From Methylomonas sp. 11b (GTDB lineage Bacteria; Pseudomonadota; Gammaproteobacteria; Methylococcales; Methylomonadaceae), in assembly GCF_000515215.1 (NCBI RefSeq), contig NZ_KI911557.1, positions 868,001 through 932,000 of the forward strand: DNA of 64,000 nt. The letters run 5' to 3'. Position numbers and translations under genes: made by a program. The notes beneath the pieces are model-generated. The model was not told the origin of the DNA. It saw only the letters and a program-made list of their open reading frames with translations, and did not search any database. The first letter of the stretch is position 1; the number at the start of each line of letters is the position of its first letter. Positions 53,423 to 62,544 of the stretch are shown in pieces.

Positions 53423-54529
53423 ATGAAAAATTACAAAATCGCAATATTGGCCGGCGACGGCATCGGCCCTGAGATTACTGCGGAAGCCGTTAAGGTTCTG
53501 AAAGTGATTGAAGAACGTAACGACGTAAGCTTCGAATTGTTGCCGGCTGCGTTCGGTGCCTGCGCGTATTTCGAATCCGGCTCGGCGTTTCCGCATCAAA
53601 CCAAAGCCATTTGCGACGAGGCAGACGCGATCTTGAAAGGTCCAATTGGCTTGAGCCACGAAGACTCCAAGCGCATTCCCATCGACGAGCAGCCCGAACG
53701 CGGCGCGTTGCTGCCTCTGCGCCGCCGTTACAACACCTACGCCAACTTCCGTCCGGTGTCCTTGCCTAAATCGCTGGGGCATTTTTCGCCGTTAAAAGCG
53801 GAAATCATCGGCGAAGGCATTGATTTGGTGATTGTCCGTGAATTGGTCGGCGGCTTGTATTTCGGCGAAAAGGAAATGGGCGTCAACGATGCCGGTTTGC
53901 GTTACGTGCGCGAAACTCTGGAATACGACGAATCGCAAATTCGCCAAATCATGCAGCAAGCTTTCAAACTGGCTAGCAAACGCCGGAAATTGCTGCACAA
54001 CATTCATAAAAGCAACGTGCTGAAATCCAGTGTGTTGTGGAATGAGGTGATGGAAGAAGTCGCGAAAGATTATCCGGACGTGCAAGTCGTGAATATGCTG
54101 GTCGATGCCGCCGCCACCGCGCTATGCCTGAAACCGACCCAGTTCGATGTGATGGTGATGGAAAACATGTTCGGCGATATTCTCAGCGACCAAGGCGGCG
54201 GTATCTTGGGCTCCTTGGGTTTGATGCCCTCGGCCTGTATCGGTCCGGATAAAGCCTATTACGAACCTTCGCACGGTTCGGCGCCGGACATCGCCGGCAA
54301 AAACATCGCTAATCCTTACTCGATGATAGGTTCGGTGGCGATGATGCTGGAAAACAGTTTCGACATGGAAGCCGAAGCCAAAAACGTCTGGGCGGCGATG
54401 CAGGGCGTATTTGCCGACGGCTACTCTACCGCCGACTTATCCAAACCCGGTAGCGGCGTGACTATGATCAGTACCGTCGAGTTCGGCGACAAAGTGGTTG
54501 AAAAGCTGCGCACTATGCCTAAGGTCTAA
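53423..54529 (+). CDS. leuB: 3-isopropylmalate dehydrogenase-family enzyme
   Basis: 368-residue decarboxylating dehydrogenase with NAD and divalent metal. N-terminal [21 protein letters not shown]; substrate arginines in [17 protein letters not shown] and [17 protein letters not shown]; the Lys in [11 protein letters not shown]; aspartates in [16 protein letters not shown] and [13 protein letters not shown]; and the NAD site in [22 protein letters not shown]. These motifs fit LeuB. It is not next to leuC or leuD, so it could be a paralogue. A 11-bp inverted repeat at 54561-54600 follows. Confidence 0.83.
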   Translation: MKNYKIAILAGDGIGPEITAEAVKVLKVIEERNDVSFELLPAAFGACAYFESGSAFPHQTKAICDEADAILKGPIGLSHEDSKRIPIDEQPERGALLPLRRRYNTYANFRPVSLPKSLGHFSPLKAEIIGEGIDLVIVRELVGGLYFGEKEMGVNDAGLRYVRETLEYDESQIRQIMQQAFKLASKRRKLLHNIHKSNVLKSSVLWNEVMEEVAKDYPDVQVVNMLVDAAATALCLKPTQFDVMVMENMFGDILSDQGGGILGSLGLMPSACIGPDKAYYEPSHGSAPDIAGKNIANPYSMIGSVAMMLENSFDMEAEAKNVWAAMQGVFADGYSTADLSKPGSGVTMISTVEFGDKVVEKLRTMPKV

Positions 54530-54560
54530 GCGGGCTTTTGGCTTTTAGACCTGAACACGA

Positions 54561-54600
54561 TAACGGGCATAGTACGGTCCGTCCGGTATTATGCCCGTTA
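54561..54600. terminator. Hairpin after leuB
   Basis: TAACGGGCATA (54561-54571) pairs with TATGCCCGTTA (54590-54600). No strong T-run follows; probably a bidirectional terminator between convergent genes. Confidence 0.5.
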
Positions 54601-54623
54601 ACGTCTTTGTGGCCGTGACAAGC

Positions 54624-54902
54624 CTAATGTGCGTTTTTTAAAAGCACGCGAAACGATTCCGGCTCTTCATGACTGTCGATTAGGGCGACATGGATAATGC
54701 GCTTGTGGGAGGGAAACGCCAGCCGATACGACGACTTGGCGGCATTCAGCACACTGCTTTTGGAAGTCGTCGCTACCTTGCTTAACGGCTGACGCTTAGG
54801 CTTGCAGCGTTCATTGTCCCGCAGCCGCCGGTTAAATCCTGGTATGGTGATGCAAGAAAAAATCGATGATGGCATCGCTAGTCTGTTCCGGCCATTGCGC
54901 AT
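54624..54902 (-). CDS. Doubtful small protein downstream of the esterase gene
   Basis: A 92-codon frame whose C-terminal part (SYRLAFPSHKRIIHVALIDSHEEPESFRVLLKNAH) looks protein-like, but the N-terminal third overlaps the esterase gene in another frame and no ribosome site is evident. A shorter start within 54624-54830 is possible. Listed because the segment is otherwise empty. Confidence 0.25.
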   Translation of the reverse strand: MRNGRNRLAMPSSIFSCITIPGFNRRLRDNERCKPKRQPLSKVATTSKSSVLNAAKSSYRLAFPSHKRIIHVALIDSHEEPESFRVLLKNAH

Positions 54903-55716
54903 GCGGTTTGTCGCCTTCGCAATACACGGTTTTTACGCCATTGGCGCAACCGGAATAGGCCACGCAACCGTTGCCTATCGTATCGGGAATCGGCTCGCAT
55001 TTGTTACAGGCCGCCCACCAGCCGGCCGTTTGCTGCCCGTAACCCGGAAACAGCCGGTCCTTGCTGCTGTGCATGATCATCACCGGCAAGGGTTCCGGGC
55101 ATTTGCGGTCGCGTAAGTCCTCATACGTTACGCCGGCGGCACTGGGGGCAATTGCTGTAGGAACGTGCCGGGTGCCGGTCATAAAGGCTAAAGCCATTGC
55201 CGAGGTGCCGCCATCGGAATGGCCGGTTACATAGACCTGTTTTTCATCGATACACCATTTTTTGGCCATCGCATGGGGGATCGTACCCAGTTCCACGGTC
55301 GTGCTTGGCGAAAGCTCGGGATGATCGGCATAAGCAACGATAAAGCCAGAGCGGGTAGCGGGTAAAGTGAATCCAGTCATCTTCTCCGTCTTGGCGCGAT
55401 TCGCGCCCGCCGCTGAAAATACCAGTAATAAAGGATGGGCAATCGATGCATCATAATTCTTAGGGGTGCGGACGTTGTAATTTATGCCGTTTTCGGTTTC
55501 TTCCCCGTATGTTTCTCCGGCATCGCCACTCAATAGGTCCGGCTGGCAAGCGCCATGCAGCATATCCGGTCGGTAAACGGTTTGCCCGAGTTCCACCGGA
55601 ACGCCGCTATGATCCAGCCAGAGCATGCCGACCAGCGCTATTACCGGCAATCCGAACAAGACTTTTTGCCAACGATTGCTTTCAAGAAGATAGGACTTTA
55701 ACTGCGCGATATTCAT
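54832..55716 (-). CDS. PHB-depolymerase-family esterase (alpha/beta hydrolase), membrane-anchored
   Basis: 294-residue hydrolase with an N-terminal membrane anchor (KVLFGLPVIALVGMLWL). The nucleophile elbow is GHSDGG (VYVTGHSDGGTSAMALA), the aspartate is in MIMHSSKDRLFP and the histidine in GDKPHAQWP, forming a Ser-Asp-His triad of the LpqC/PHB-depolymerase type. Several cysteines near the C terminus (CNKCEPIPDTIGNGCVAYSGC) may form disulfides in the periplasm. It lies 34 bp after the 195-residue hypothetical gene, in a group headed by an EthD gene and divergent from a LysR regulator. Confidence 0.83.
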   Translation of the reverse strand: MNIAQLKSYLLESNRWQKVLFGLPVIALVGMLWLDHSGVPVELGQTVYRPDMLHGACQPDLLSGDAGETYGEETENGINYNVRTPKNYDASIAHPLLLVFSAAGANRAKTEKMTGFTLPATRSGFIVAYADHPELSPSTTVELGTIPHAMAKKWCIDEKQVYVTGHSDGGTSAMALAFMTGTRHVPTAIAPSAAGVTYEDLRDRKCPEPLPVMIMHSSKDRLFPGYGQQTAGWWAACNKCEPIPDTIGNGCVAYSGCANGVKTVYCEGDKPHAQWPEQTSDAIIDFFLHHHTRI

Positions 55717-55750
55717 TTTGATGGCTCCCTTGATGGGTTCGACGCTTGGT

Positions 55751-56338
55751 TTAGGCTTCCGGATTTTGCTTGGGCGTAAGCTTTAACGCAGCCCGGAATA
55801 AGCCGTAAGCCAGCAAAGACAGGCTGGCTATCGTTATCAGCAGCGGCGTATAGTTTTTACCCGGCACGGACTCCAGCCCGACTGAGAACGGAATATGGGT
55901 ATCCAGGCGCTTATCCTTATCAACGATAGCAATATGCGCCAGGTAATTGCCGGCGCCATAACGGCTAAAGTCCACCGAGACGTTCGCCGTGCCGGTTTTG
56001 ACTTTTTGTGGTTCCTGATAAAACACCCGCGTACCATCCGGCTCTTTGGTGATCTCGAATTCGACGCTGACATGGCGCAGGCTTTTGCCCTCGTAATCGA
56101 ACACTAGCTTGGTGGGGCCGACGCCTGGAATGATGTTGCAGTATTCCCGGTTGCCGGACAATGTCGGGGTATACGCCGTAAAATGCACGCGTTCAAAGCC
56201 CACTCGCGCATTGCAGTTATCGACCTCTTCGGCCGCGCCGCGATGAGCGTGGGCATTGCCCAACAGCAGGCAGGCCAGCGCCAAGGTCAAGGCAAACCTT
56301 GTTCCCTGGCTTTTATAACTGTTATGTGCGGTGTTCAT
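55751..56338 (-). CDS. Exported membrane-anchored protein of unknown function
   Basis: 195 residues: signal peptide (FALTLALACLLLGNAHA), a beta-rich extracytoplasmic domain with two conserved-looking cysteines (NCNARVGFERVHFTAY, REYCNIIPGVGPTKLVFDYEG), and a C-terminal membrane helix (LLITIASLSLLAYGLFRAAL). The mature protein begins HRGAAEE, so the N-terminal histidine could serve as a copper ligand. I do not recognise the family. It sits between the EthD and esterase genes and is probably co-transcribed with them. Confidence 0.7.
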   Translation of the reverse strand: MNTAHNSYKSQGTRFALTLALACLLLGNAHAHRGAAEEVDNCNARVGFERVHFTAYTPTLSGNREYCNIIPGVGPTKLVFDYEGKSLRHVSVEFEITKEPDGTRVFYQEPQKVKTGTANVSVDFSRYGAGNYLAHIAIVDKDKRLDTHIPFSVGLESVPGKNYTPLLITIASLSLLAYGLFRAALKLTPKQNPEA

Positions 56339-56382
56339 CGGGTTCCTCCTGCAAAGCGTTTAACTTAAGCTGGTCAACGCAA

Positions 56383-56709
56383 TTAGAAATCGAAGGTTTC
56401 CACTTCGGAAATCAGAAACGTCGGCGCGCCGCCGCTGGAAATCTCGACCGCATGTGCCGCCGTTTCCTGGCCGCCGGGCGAACTTAGGCAGGCTTGCAAG
56501 TCGCTCAGCGTAGGGAAGTACACTTCCGCGATACGATGAAACTGCGCGGCGCTTTGGTCTGCGTTGGATTTAATCAGGGAGGCGACGAAACGGGTTTTGC
56601 CGGCCAGTTTTTCCACGGCCATCGGCACGTGTTCGTCGGCATAGCGGCGTTCGAAGGTTTCCAGATCGGTCGGTACTGGATACATCACAATTAATTTTGC
56701 TGCTTTCAT
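56383..56709 (-). CDS. EthD-domain protein
   Basis: 108-residue dimeric alpha/beta-barrel (ferredoxin-like) protein of the EthD family, with KLIVMYPVPTDLETFERRYADEHVPMAVEKLAG at the N terminus and the matching FHRIAEVYFPTLSDLQACLSSPGGQET segment. Relatives act in ring or ether cleavage pathways with an unclear biochemical role. It is the first gene of a - strand group and is divergent from the LysR gene at 56828, the typical arrangement for a regulated target. Confidence 0.83.
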   Translation of the reverse strand: MKAAKLIVMYPVPTDLETFERRYADEHVPMAVEKLAGKTRFVASLIKSNADQSAAQFHRIAEVYFPTLSDLQACLSSPGGQETAAHAVEISSGGAPTFLISEVETFDF

Positions 56710-56827
56710 AGGTTTCTCGAATGTTTTTGTAAAGGGGAGATGCTATGAGACTCCTATTTTGTTGATTAGTAAAATACCGGTTTTCTATGGAATAATAGGC
56801 TTCGCCTATTCAAGTGATGAGCTAAAC

Positions 56828-57703
56828 ATGGAAATGCAACAAATACGCTACTTCCTGGCAGTTTGCGATAAGGGCTCGTTTACCCGCGCCGCGCAATCGA
56901 CTTACGTCGCGCAGCCGTCGTTGACGCAAGCAATCAAAAAGTTGGAAGACGAACTGGGCGGGGAGTTATTCAGCCGCGAACGTAGCGGCTGTCGTTTGAC
57001 ATCGCTGGGGCGTTTGGTGGAGCCGAGCCTGAGGCAGATCTTTCGCGAGGCGCAAACCATCAAGGCCGAGGCTGTCCGCTTCAGCCGCTTGAACACCGTG
57101 CCGCTGCGCATAGGCGTGATGGCTACTATTGCCGCGCAACATCTCAGCCCTTTCTTCGCCGACTTCCAGCAAGAACGGCCGCATGTGGAATTGGAACTGG
57201 TGGTGGATAACGAGTGTAATCTGTTGCAACAATTGGACGAGGGGCAGCTGGATTTGATGGTCAGTGCGCCGACCTCGCCGCTACCGGCGCATTTACAGTC
57301 CTTAAAGCTTTACGAAGAGCGTTATGTCGTGGTTTTTAACGACAAGCATCGCTTCAATCAATTATCGGTCATCGATTTGGCGACCATCCAATCCGAGCCT
57401 TATCTGGACCGGCTAAACTGCGAATTACGCGAAACCTTGCGCGGTGTTTGCCTAGGCCGGCAGATCAATCTTTATGCGGCTTATAGAAGCAACAGCGAGG
57501 AATGGATATTGAACATGGTGCGGGCCGGGATAGGCGTGGCGTTGATGCCGGAATTCAGCGTACCGAAGCGGGGCGATAAGCTCAAAACCCGATATTTATC
57601 CGATCCGGAAATTCGGCGCACGATTTGTGCGGTTTACCAGGACTCGGCGGCTACAAATCCGGAAGTAAACCAGTTGCTGGAAAAGTTTAAAGTTGGTTTT
57701 TGA
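56828..57703 (+). CDS. LysR-family transcriptional regulator
   Basis: 291 residues from the ATG at 56828 (MEMQQIRYFLAVCDKGSFTRAAQSTYVAQPSLTQAIKKLEDELGGELFSRE), which places the winged HTH at the N terminus. The effector domain runs from about residue 90 (PLRIGVMATIAAQHLSPFFADFQQERPHVELELVVD). It resembles CynR/HcaR/OxyR-like members. It is divergent from the EthD-195 aa-esterase group, which it probably regulates. Confidence 0.88.
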   Translation: MEMQQIRYFLAVCDKGSFTRAAQSTYVAQPSLTQAIKKLEDELGGELFSRERSGCRLTSLGRLVEPSLRQIFREAQTIKAEAVRFSRLNTVPLRIGVMATIAAQHLSPFFADFQQERPHVELELVVDNECNLLQQLDEGQLDLMVSAPTSPLPAHLQSLKLYEERYVVVFNDKHRFNQLSVIDLATIQSEPYLDRLNCELRETLRGVCLGRQINLYAAYRSNSEEWILNMVRAGIGVALMPEFSVPKRGDKLKTRYLSDPEIRRTICAVYQDSAATNPEVNQLLEKFKVGF

Positions 57704-57794
57704 CGAGGGCGATTAGCTTATCCGCGTCTTCGCTAAACAATTGTGTCAATTTGCGCACAAACCGCCGCCGCTTAGCCGGGCGAACCCGGATTAA

Positions 57795-57848
57795 TCATCG
57801 TTCCCAAGCTCTGCGTAGGAACGCAGCCTCTGACGCTCCGGCGTCCTG
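57795..57848. repeat. REP-like palindrome upstream of the RAYT remnant
   Basis: CGTTCCCAAGCTCTGCGTAGGAACG followed by GACGCTCCGGCGTC. It shares its CGTTCCCA core with the repeats at 50589 and 52722. A related fragment (GACGCTGGAGCGTCCG) follows the transposase at about 58384, so the transposase is bracketed by REP sequence. Confidence 0.6.
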
Positions 57849-57863
57849 CTGAACAAGGCAAAC

Positions 57864-58383
57864 ATGGGCAGAAGCCGCTACGTCATCACCGAAGCCAACA
57901 AAGCGCATGTCATCACCTGCAAGGTAGTGGAATGGCTGGCCGTTTTCACGCGCCCGGAACCGGGCCAGTCGTCCTGGACAGTTGGCAATATCAACGCCAA
58001 CGCATCGGTTTGAAACTATACGGCTACGTGATCCTGGAAAATCATCTGCACTTCATCGCCCAGGCCCCGGAGCTGGACAAATACGTGGCCAGTTTCAAAG
58101 CCTATACCTCCCGCCGGATCATCAATCATTTGCAGCAACAAAAAGCGGAGCTCCTGCTCCAACGGCGGTGCTTTGCCAATGCGGCGCATAAACAAGATCG
58201 CGAATATCAGTTCTGGCAAGAAGGCGTGCATGCCGAATTGATTTTGAACGAAGCGATAATGCGGGAAAGCTGGCTTATATCCACGTCAATCCGGTTAAAC
58301 GCGGTTACGTGAATTTGCCGCAGTATTGGCGCTATTCTAGCGCCGCTAACTATGAGGGGTTGATGGTGATCGACGTTTGGTGA
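57864..58383 (+). pseudogene. REP-associated tyrosine transposase (RAYT/IS200-like Y1_Tnp), frameshifted
   Basis: The protein is readable in three successive frames: MGRSRYVITEANKAHVITC... (frame of 57864), LDSWQYQRQRIGLKLYGYVILENHLHFIAQAPELDK (frame of 57932), then AYIHVNPVKRGYVNLPQYWRYSSAANYEG to a stop at 58383. Breaks lie near 57965-57985 and near 58265 (one base lost in GGGAAAGCTGG). The metal-binding HLHF motif and the REFWQEGVHAE-like region are intact in pieces. It is a decayed domesticated transposase flanked by REP sequences. Confidence 0.82.
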
Positions 58384-58485
58384 CGGACGCTGGAGCGTCC
58401 GTGGCGGCGCTCATTTTAACTAATTCCAAAGCAAGGAATCATGTCAGTAAAATCGTGCCCGCGGCCAAATCGGTAAACGTAAGCT

Positions 58486-60561
58486 TTAATCCCTTACCCA
58501 TTCTTCCACCAGCCGGCTAGGCATATGCGGAGATTCGCTGGATTGCGGGTGGTTTTTGCCGGCGATGACGCAATAGATCACGCGCAGGGTGTCTGCCAGT
58601 AATAGCCAGGTGATCAGCATGAATAAGCTGGTTAAGCCGGCATTCAAATAGTCATTGAAGATCAAATGGGGCGCGTTTTTCACTTGCTCGGCGGGGAGAG
58701 CGCCGTTGGCGAGTCTGGCGGATAAATCCGCGGCATGCGATAAAAATCCCACCCGCAAATCGGCGGCAAACAATTTTTCCCAAGCGGCGGTGCTGGTGAC
58801 GATAATCAACCAGGCTAAGGGGGTTGCCGTTACCCACACATATTTCAATTTGTCCGACTTCACCAAGATTGTGGTGGCCACGCATAAGGCAATTGCCGCC
58901 AGCATTTGGTTGGCAATACCGAATAAAGGCCACAGGCTGTTGATACCGCCCAAGGGGTCGATGGTGCCCATGTACAGAAAATAGCCCCAAGCGCCCACTA
59001 CTAATCCACTGGTCAACAAGATGCTGGGGTAGCTGTTGGTTTTCGCCAAACCCACATTACCCAGAATGTCTTGCAGCATGAAGCGGGCGACGCGGGTGCC
59101 TGCGTCCAGAGTGGTCAAAATGAATAAAGCCTCGAACATGATCGCAAAGTGGTACCAGGCCGCCAGTAGATGTGCGCCGAAGACTTGCGCGAATAAGCTG
59201 GCCATACCTACCGCCAGCGACGGCGCGCCGCCGGTACGGGCGAACAGCGTGGATTCGCCCATGGTTTTGGCCAGGGTCTGCATCTGCTCGACGCTCACCG
59301 GAAAGCCCCAGCTGCTGATCTTGGCCACGGCATCCGCCGCTTCTTTACCGACAATGCCAGCCGGGCTATTGATCGCAAAATATACGCCAGGCTCCAACAC
59401 CGATGCGGCAATCATGGCCATGATGGCGACGAAGGATTCCATCATCATCGCCCCGTAGCCGATGAAGCGGGCGTCTTGCTCGTTAGCCAGCAATTTGGGC
59501 GTAGTCCCGGAGGAAATCAGCGCATGAAAGCCGGAAATGGCTCCGCAGGCGATGGTGATAAACACAAACGGAAACAGTTTGCCGCCGAAAATCGGCCCCG
59601 TGCCGTCGATGAATTGGGTGAGCGCCGGCATTTTCAATTCCGGGCGTAACACGACGATAGCAACTGCCAACGCGGCGATGGTACCCAGTTTCATAAAGGT
59701 GGACAAATAGTCGCGCGGCGCAAGTAAAAGCCAGACCGGCAATACCGCCGCCGCGAAGCCGTACAAAATGACCATAACCGCCAATTGCGGGGCGTCGTAA
59801 TCAAACCAGCTGCGTATTGTCGGACTATCATCGATCCAGCCGCCGCCGAGGACCGCAAATATCAACAACGAGACCCCGATTAAAGTGGCCTCCAACACCC
59901 GGCCCGGTCTTAAATGGTGTAAGTAACAGCCCATCAGTACGGCTATCGGAATAGTAGCCGCTACTGTGGAAGTGGCCCAAGGGCTGTGTTTCATGGCATT
60001 CACGACCACCAACCCCAGTACCGCGATCAGGATCACCATAATCATCATCACGCCTATCATGGCTGCGGTGCCGCCAATAGCGCCCAACTCGTCTTTCGCC
60101 ATTTGCCCTAGTGAACGGCCATCCCGGCGGATCGAGAAAAATAGCGTGACAAAATCCTGTACACAGCCGCCAAGCACTGCTCCCACCAGTATCCACAGCG
60201 TGCCCGGCAGATAGCCGAATTGGGCGGCCAAGGTCGGCCCGATTAAGGGGCCGGGACCCGCGATTGCTGCAAAATGGTGCCCGAACACCACCCATTTATG
60301 GGTAGGCATAAAGTCGCGGCCGTCGTCGAAACGCTCTGCGGGGGTGGCGCGGCTTGGGTCCAATACCAAAACTTTGGTCGCAACAAATGCGCTATAGAAA
60401 CGATAACCCAGCGCGTAGATACAAATCGCCGCGACGATCAGCCACATGCTATTAATGGATTCGCCGCGTTGCAAAGCAATGCCGCCGACGGCGAAGGCGC
60501 CGGTCAGGGCGACGCAAGCCCAGAAAAAAATGGACGGTACTTGTTTGTTGGGGCCAGACAT
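58486..60561 (-). CDS. cstA: Carbon starvation protein CstA family transporter
   Basis: 691-residue multispanning inner-membrane protein from the ATG at 60561 (MSGPNKQVPSIFFWACVAL), with AAGGAA upstream; an upstream in-frame ATG would add 24 hydrophilic residues. Family hallmarks: FMPTHKWVVFGHHFAAIAGPGPLIGP near residue 85, SLGQMAKDELGAIGGTAAMIGVMMIM, LISSGTTPKLLANEQDARFIGYG near 355, and FGIANQMLAAIALCVATTILVK. CstA/BtsT proteins import pyruvate or peptides. It is a single gene. Confidence 0.92.
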   Translation of the reverse strand: MSGPNKQVPSIFFWACVALTGAFAVGGIALQRGESINSMWLIVAAICIYALGYRFYSAFVATKVLVLDPSRATPAERFDDGRDFMPTHKWVVFGHHFAAIAGPGPLIGPTLAAQFGYLPGTLWILVGAVLGGCVQDFVTLFFSIRRDGRSLGQMAKDELGAIGGTAAMIGVMMIMVILIAVLGLVVVNAMKHSPWATSTVAATIPIAVLMGCYLHHLRPGRVLEATLIGVSLLIFAVLGGGWIDDSPTIRSWFDYDAPQLAVMVILYGFAAAVLPVWLLLAPRDYLSTFMKLGTIAALAVAIVVLRPELKMPALTQFIDGTGPIFGGKLFPFVFITIACGAISGFHALISSGTTPKLLANEQDARFIGYGAMMMESFVAIMAMIAASVLEPGVYFAINSPAGIVGKEAADAVAKISSWGFPVSVEQMQTLAKTMGESTLFARTGGAPSLAVGMASLFAQVFGAHLLAAWYHFAIMFEALFILTTLDAGTRVARFMLQDILGNVGLAKTNSYPSILLTSGLVVGAWGYFLYMGTIDPLGGINSLWPLFGIANQMLAAIALCVATTILVKSDKLKYVWVTATPLAWLIIVTSTAAWEKLFAADLRVGFLSHAADLSARLANGALPAEQVKNAPHLIFNDYLNAGLTSLFMLITWLLLADTLRVIYCVIAGKNHPQSSESPHMPSRLVEEWVRD

Positions 60562-60802
60562 GGCGAGTTCCTTTGGATTGTAATCGGTGTACTGCGTGAT
60601 AGAGTTCGCAAAATGGTAGCATGTCAGCGTCAATTGCTGTTGGCGGATTAGCTCGGAAACCTACTGTTTTGAACAGTTTTACCGTCAATTCGCCACCGCC
60701 ATTGGCTGGTTTTGTTCAATTGGATTGAATAGGCCTTAGCCGCTGACTTGCCGGCGTATAATTAAGACTTGCTATCCATTACAGATAAAGGAGGACGAGA
60801 AG

Positions 60803-61294
60803 ATGAACAGAACGATTTTCAGCGGTTTATGTTTGGTTGCTTTGGCTTTAATGCCGTTTGGCTGGGCTTTCGCGGAAGCCCAACCGACTGCTAAACCCGA
60901 ACATGGCGAATACCGCGACTGGCGTTTGTTGGGTGTATCTTTGCGCCACGACAAAAACAGCATACGCGCCATCGTCGGTAACCATGTGGCTATCACCGCC
61001 GCACGCGCAGGTAAAGTTAAACCATGGCCGGACGGCAGCATCATAGCCAAAATTAAGTGGGGCGAAAGAAAGCATCCGAATTGGGAACAAGCGACTGTGC
61101 CAGGCGAATTCACCGCTGCGGAAGCGATGGTGAAAGACAGCAAGAAATACGCTGATACCGGCGGTTGGGGTTTCGGCATTTGGGAAGGCAAAACCTTAAA
61201 AATGCTGGATCAAGAAAAATCCGCGCCGTGTTTCGCTTGCCATTTGCCCATGAAAGACAGCGACTACGTTTATACCCTGCCTAATCTCCAATAA
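60803..61294 (+). CDS. Cytochrome P460 / cytochrome c'-beta family protein
   Basis: 163-residue periplasmic c-type heme protein with a signal peptide (IFSGLCLVALALMPFGWAFA). The heme motif is CFACH (Cys143-His147) near the C terminus. The P460-family segments are YRDWRLLGVSLRHDKNSIRAIVGN, WPDGSIIAKIKW and GGWGFGIWEGKTLK. In P460 enzymes a lysine crosslinks to the heme and hydroxylamine is oxidised; lysines in IIAKIKW are candidates, but the P460 versus c'-beta choice cannot be settled here. AGGAGG lies upstream of the start. Confidence 0.85.
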   Translation: MNRTIFSGLCLVALALMPFGWAFAEAQPTAKPEHGEYRDWRLLGVSLRHDKNSIRAIVGNHVAITAARAGKVKPWPDGSIIAKIKWGERKHPNWEQATVPGEFTAAEAMVKDSKKYADTGGWGFGIWEGKTLKMLDQEKSAPCFACHLPMKDSDYVYTLPNLQ

Positions 61295-61321
61295 ACGCGG
61301 TTTTTTGAGACAAGAGGCGGT

Positions 61322-62269
61322 TCATTCGCCTCTAGTTGGGCTACCCATCAAACTGCCGACATGGGCGGCAACACTGTTAGCCAACGCGCTTAAATTGTAT
61401 CCGCCTTCCAATGCTGAAATGATTCGCCCCTGGCAGCAGGCATCGGCGATGCAAAGCAATTCGTCGGTAATCCAGCGATAGTCGTCTTCCACTAGGCCAA
61501 GTGATGCTAAAGGGTCGTCTCTGTGGGCGTCGAAACCGGCGGAAACCAAAATCAGTTCGGGGTTGAATGTTTTCAGTGCCGGCAAAATGGACTGGCGATA
61601 TTTATCCCGAAAAACCTCGCCGCCGCTGCCTGTGGGTAGGGGAACATTGATAATGTTCCCGACACCGCATTCCGAGGGATGGCCGGTGCCGGGGTAATGC
61701 GGCCATTGATGGCTGGACGCATACAGTACTTGCGGCTGTTCGCAAAAAGCCGCTTGGGTGCCGTTGCCATGGTGCACGTCAAAATCCACGATGGCTATCC
61801 TGGTCAGGCCGTAGCGGCTGCGGGCATATTCGGCGGCAATGGCGATATTGTTGAACAGGCAAAACCCCATCGCATAATCCGGCATGGCATGGTGGCCGGG
61901 AGGGCGGGTAGCGCAAAAGGCCCTGGCGTTTTGGCCGGTGCAAATTCTATCGACGGCGTCGCACACTGCGGCCACCGCGCGCAGAGCCGCTGGTTTGGAG
62001 CCGGGCGATACCACGGTATCCGCGTCAAAATTGGCGTAGCCTTGTTCAGGGATGGTTGATAGCACTTTCGCTATCATGGCTTTGCTGTGTATCAAGCCAA
62101 TCTTATCTTGGATATCGGTGGGAATATCGGGTGCGATTCTTTGCAATGGTGCAAATTGGGGTGCCGACAACGCTTGTTCGATCACATGGAGCCGGTCGAT
62201 GCTCTCTGGATGGGCTACGCCGGTGTCGTGGCCCAAAAAATCCGGGTGACTATAGTAAAGTGTGCGCAT
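61322..62269 (-). CDS. Histone-deacetylase-family amidohydrolase
   Basis: 315-residue zinc-dependent deacetylase-fold protein. It starts LYYSHPDFLGHDTGVAHPESIDRLHVI (substrate loop), with the conserved TRPPGHHAM, the zinc motif IVDFDVHHGNGTQAAF, and downstream LILVSAGFDAHRDDPLASLGL and LEGGYNLSAL. Bacterial members act on acetylated polyamines or other amides. It converges on the cytochrome P460 gene with a 27-bp gap. Confidence 0.9.
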   Translation of the reverse strand: MRTLYYSHPDFLGHDTGVAHPESIDRLHVIEQALSAPQFAPLQRIAPDIPTDIQDKIGLIHSKAMIAKVLSTIPEQGYANFDADTVVSPGSKPAALRAVAAVCDAVDRICTGQNARAFCATRPPGHHAMPDYAMGFCLFNNIAIAAEYARSRYGLTRIAIVDFDVHHGNGTQAAFCEQPQVLYASSHQWPHYPGTGHPSECGVGNIINVPLPTGSGGEVFRDKYRQSILPALKTFNPELILVSAGFDAHRDDPLASLGLVEDDYRWITDELLCIADACCQGRIISALEGGYNLSALANSVAAHVGSLMGSPTRGE

Positions 62270-62544
62270 AAGCTTACTCCTGCGGATGTTGCTTAAAGTC
62301 GTATCTTTATCGGATTGGCTTCGGCAGTGTATATCCCTTATGCAAATATATCTATAAATATTAATTGGTTAGCAAATTTTTATTGAGCTGAGTTTTTGTG
62401 CTGGGGTATAGCGGCACGGGGTCTTTCGTGGACAATCAACGGCTGCGGGTGATGGTGTCGGCCGTGGAAGAGCTTTGCAGGAATCGCTTGGCCTCAAGCG
62501 ATTCCGCATGATTTCGACTTAAAAGATTGGCTTTGAATGAGCTT

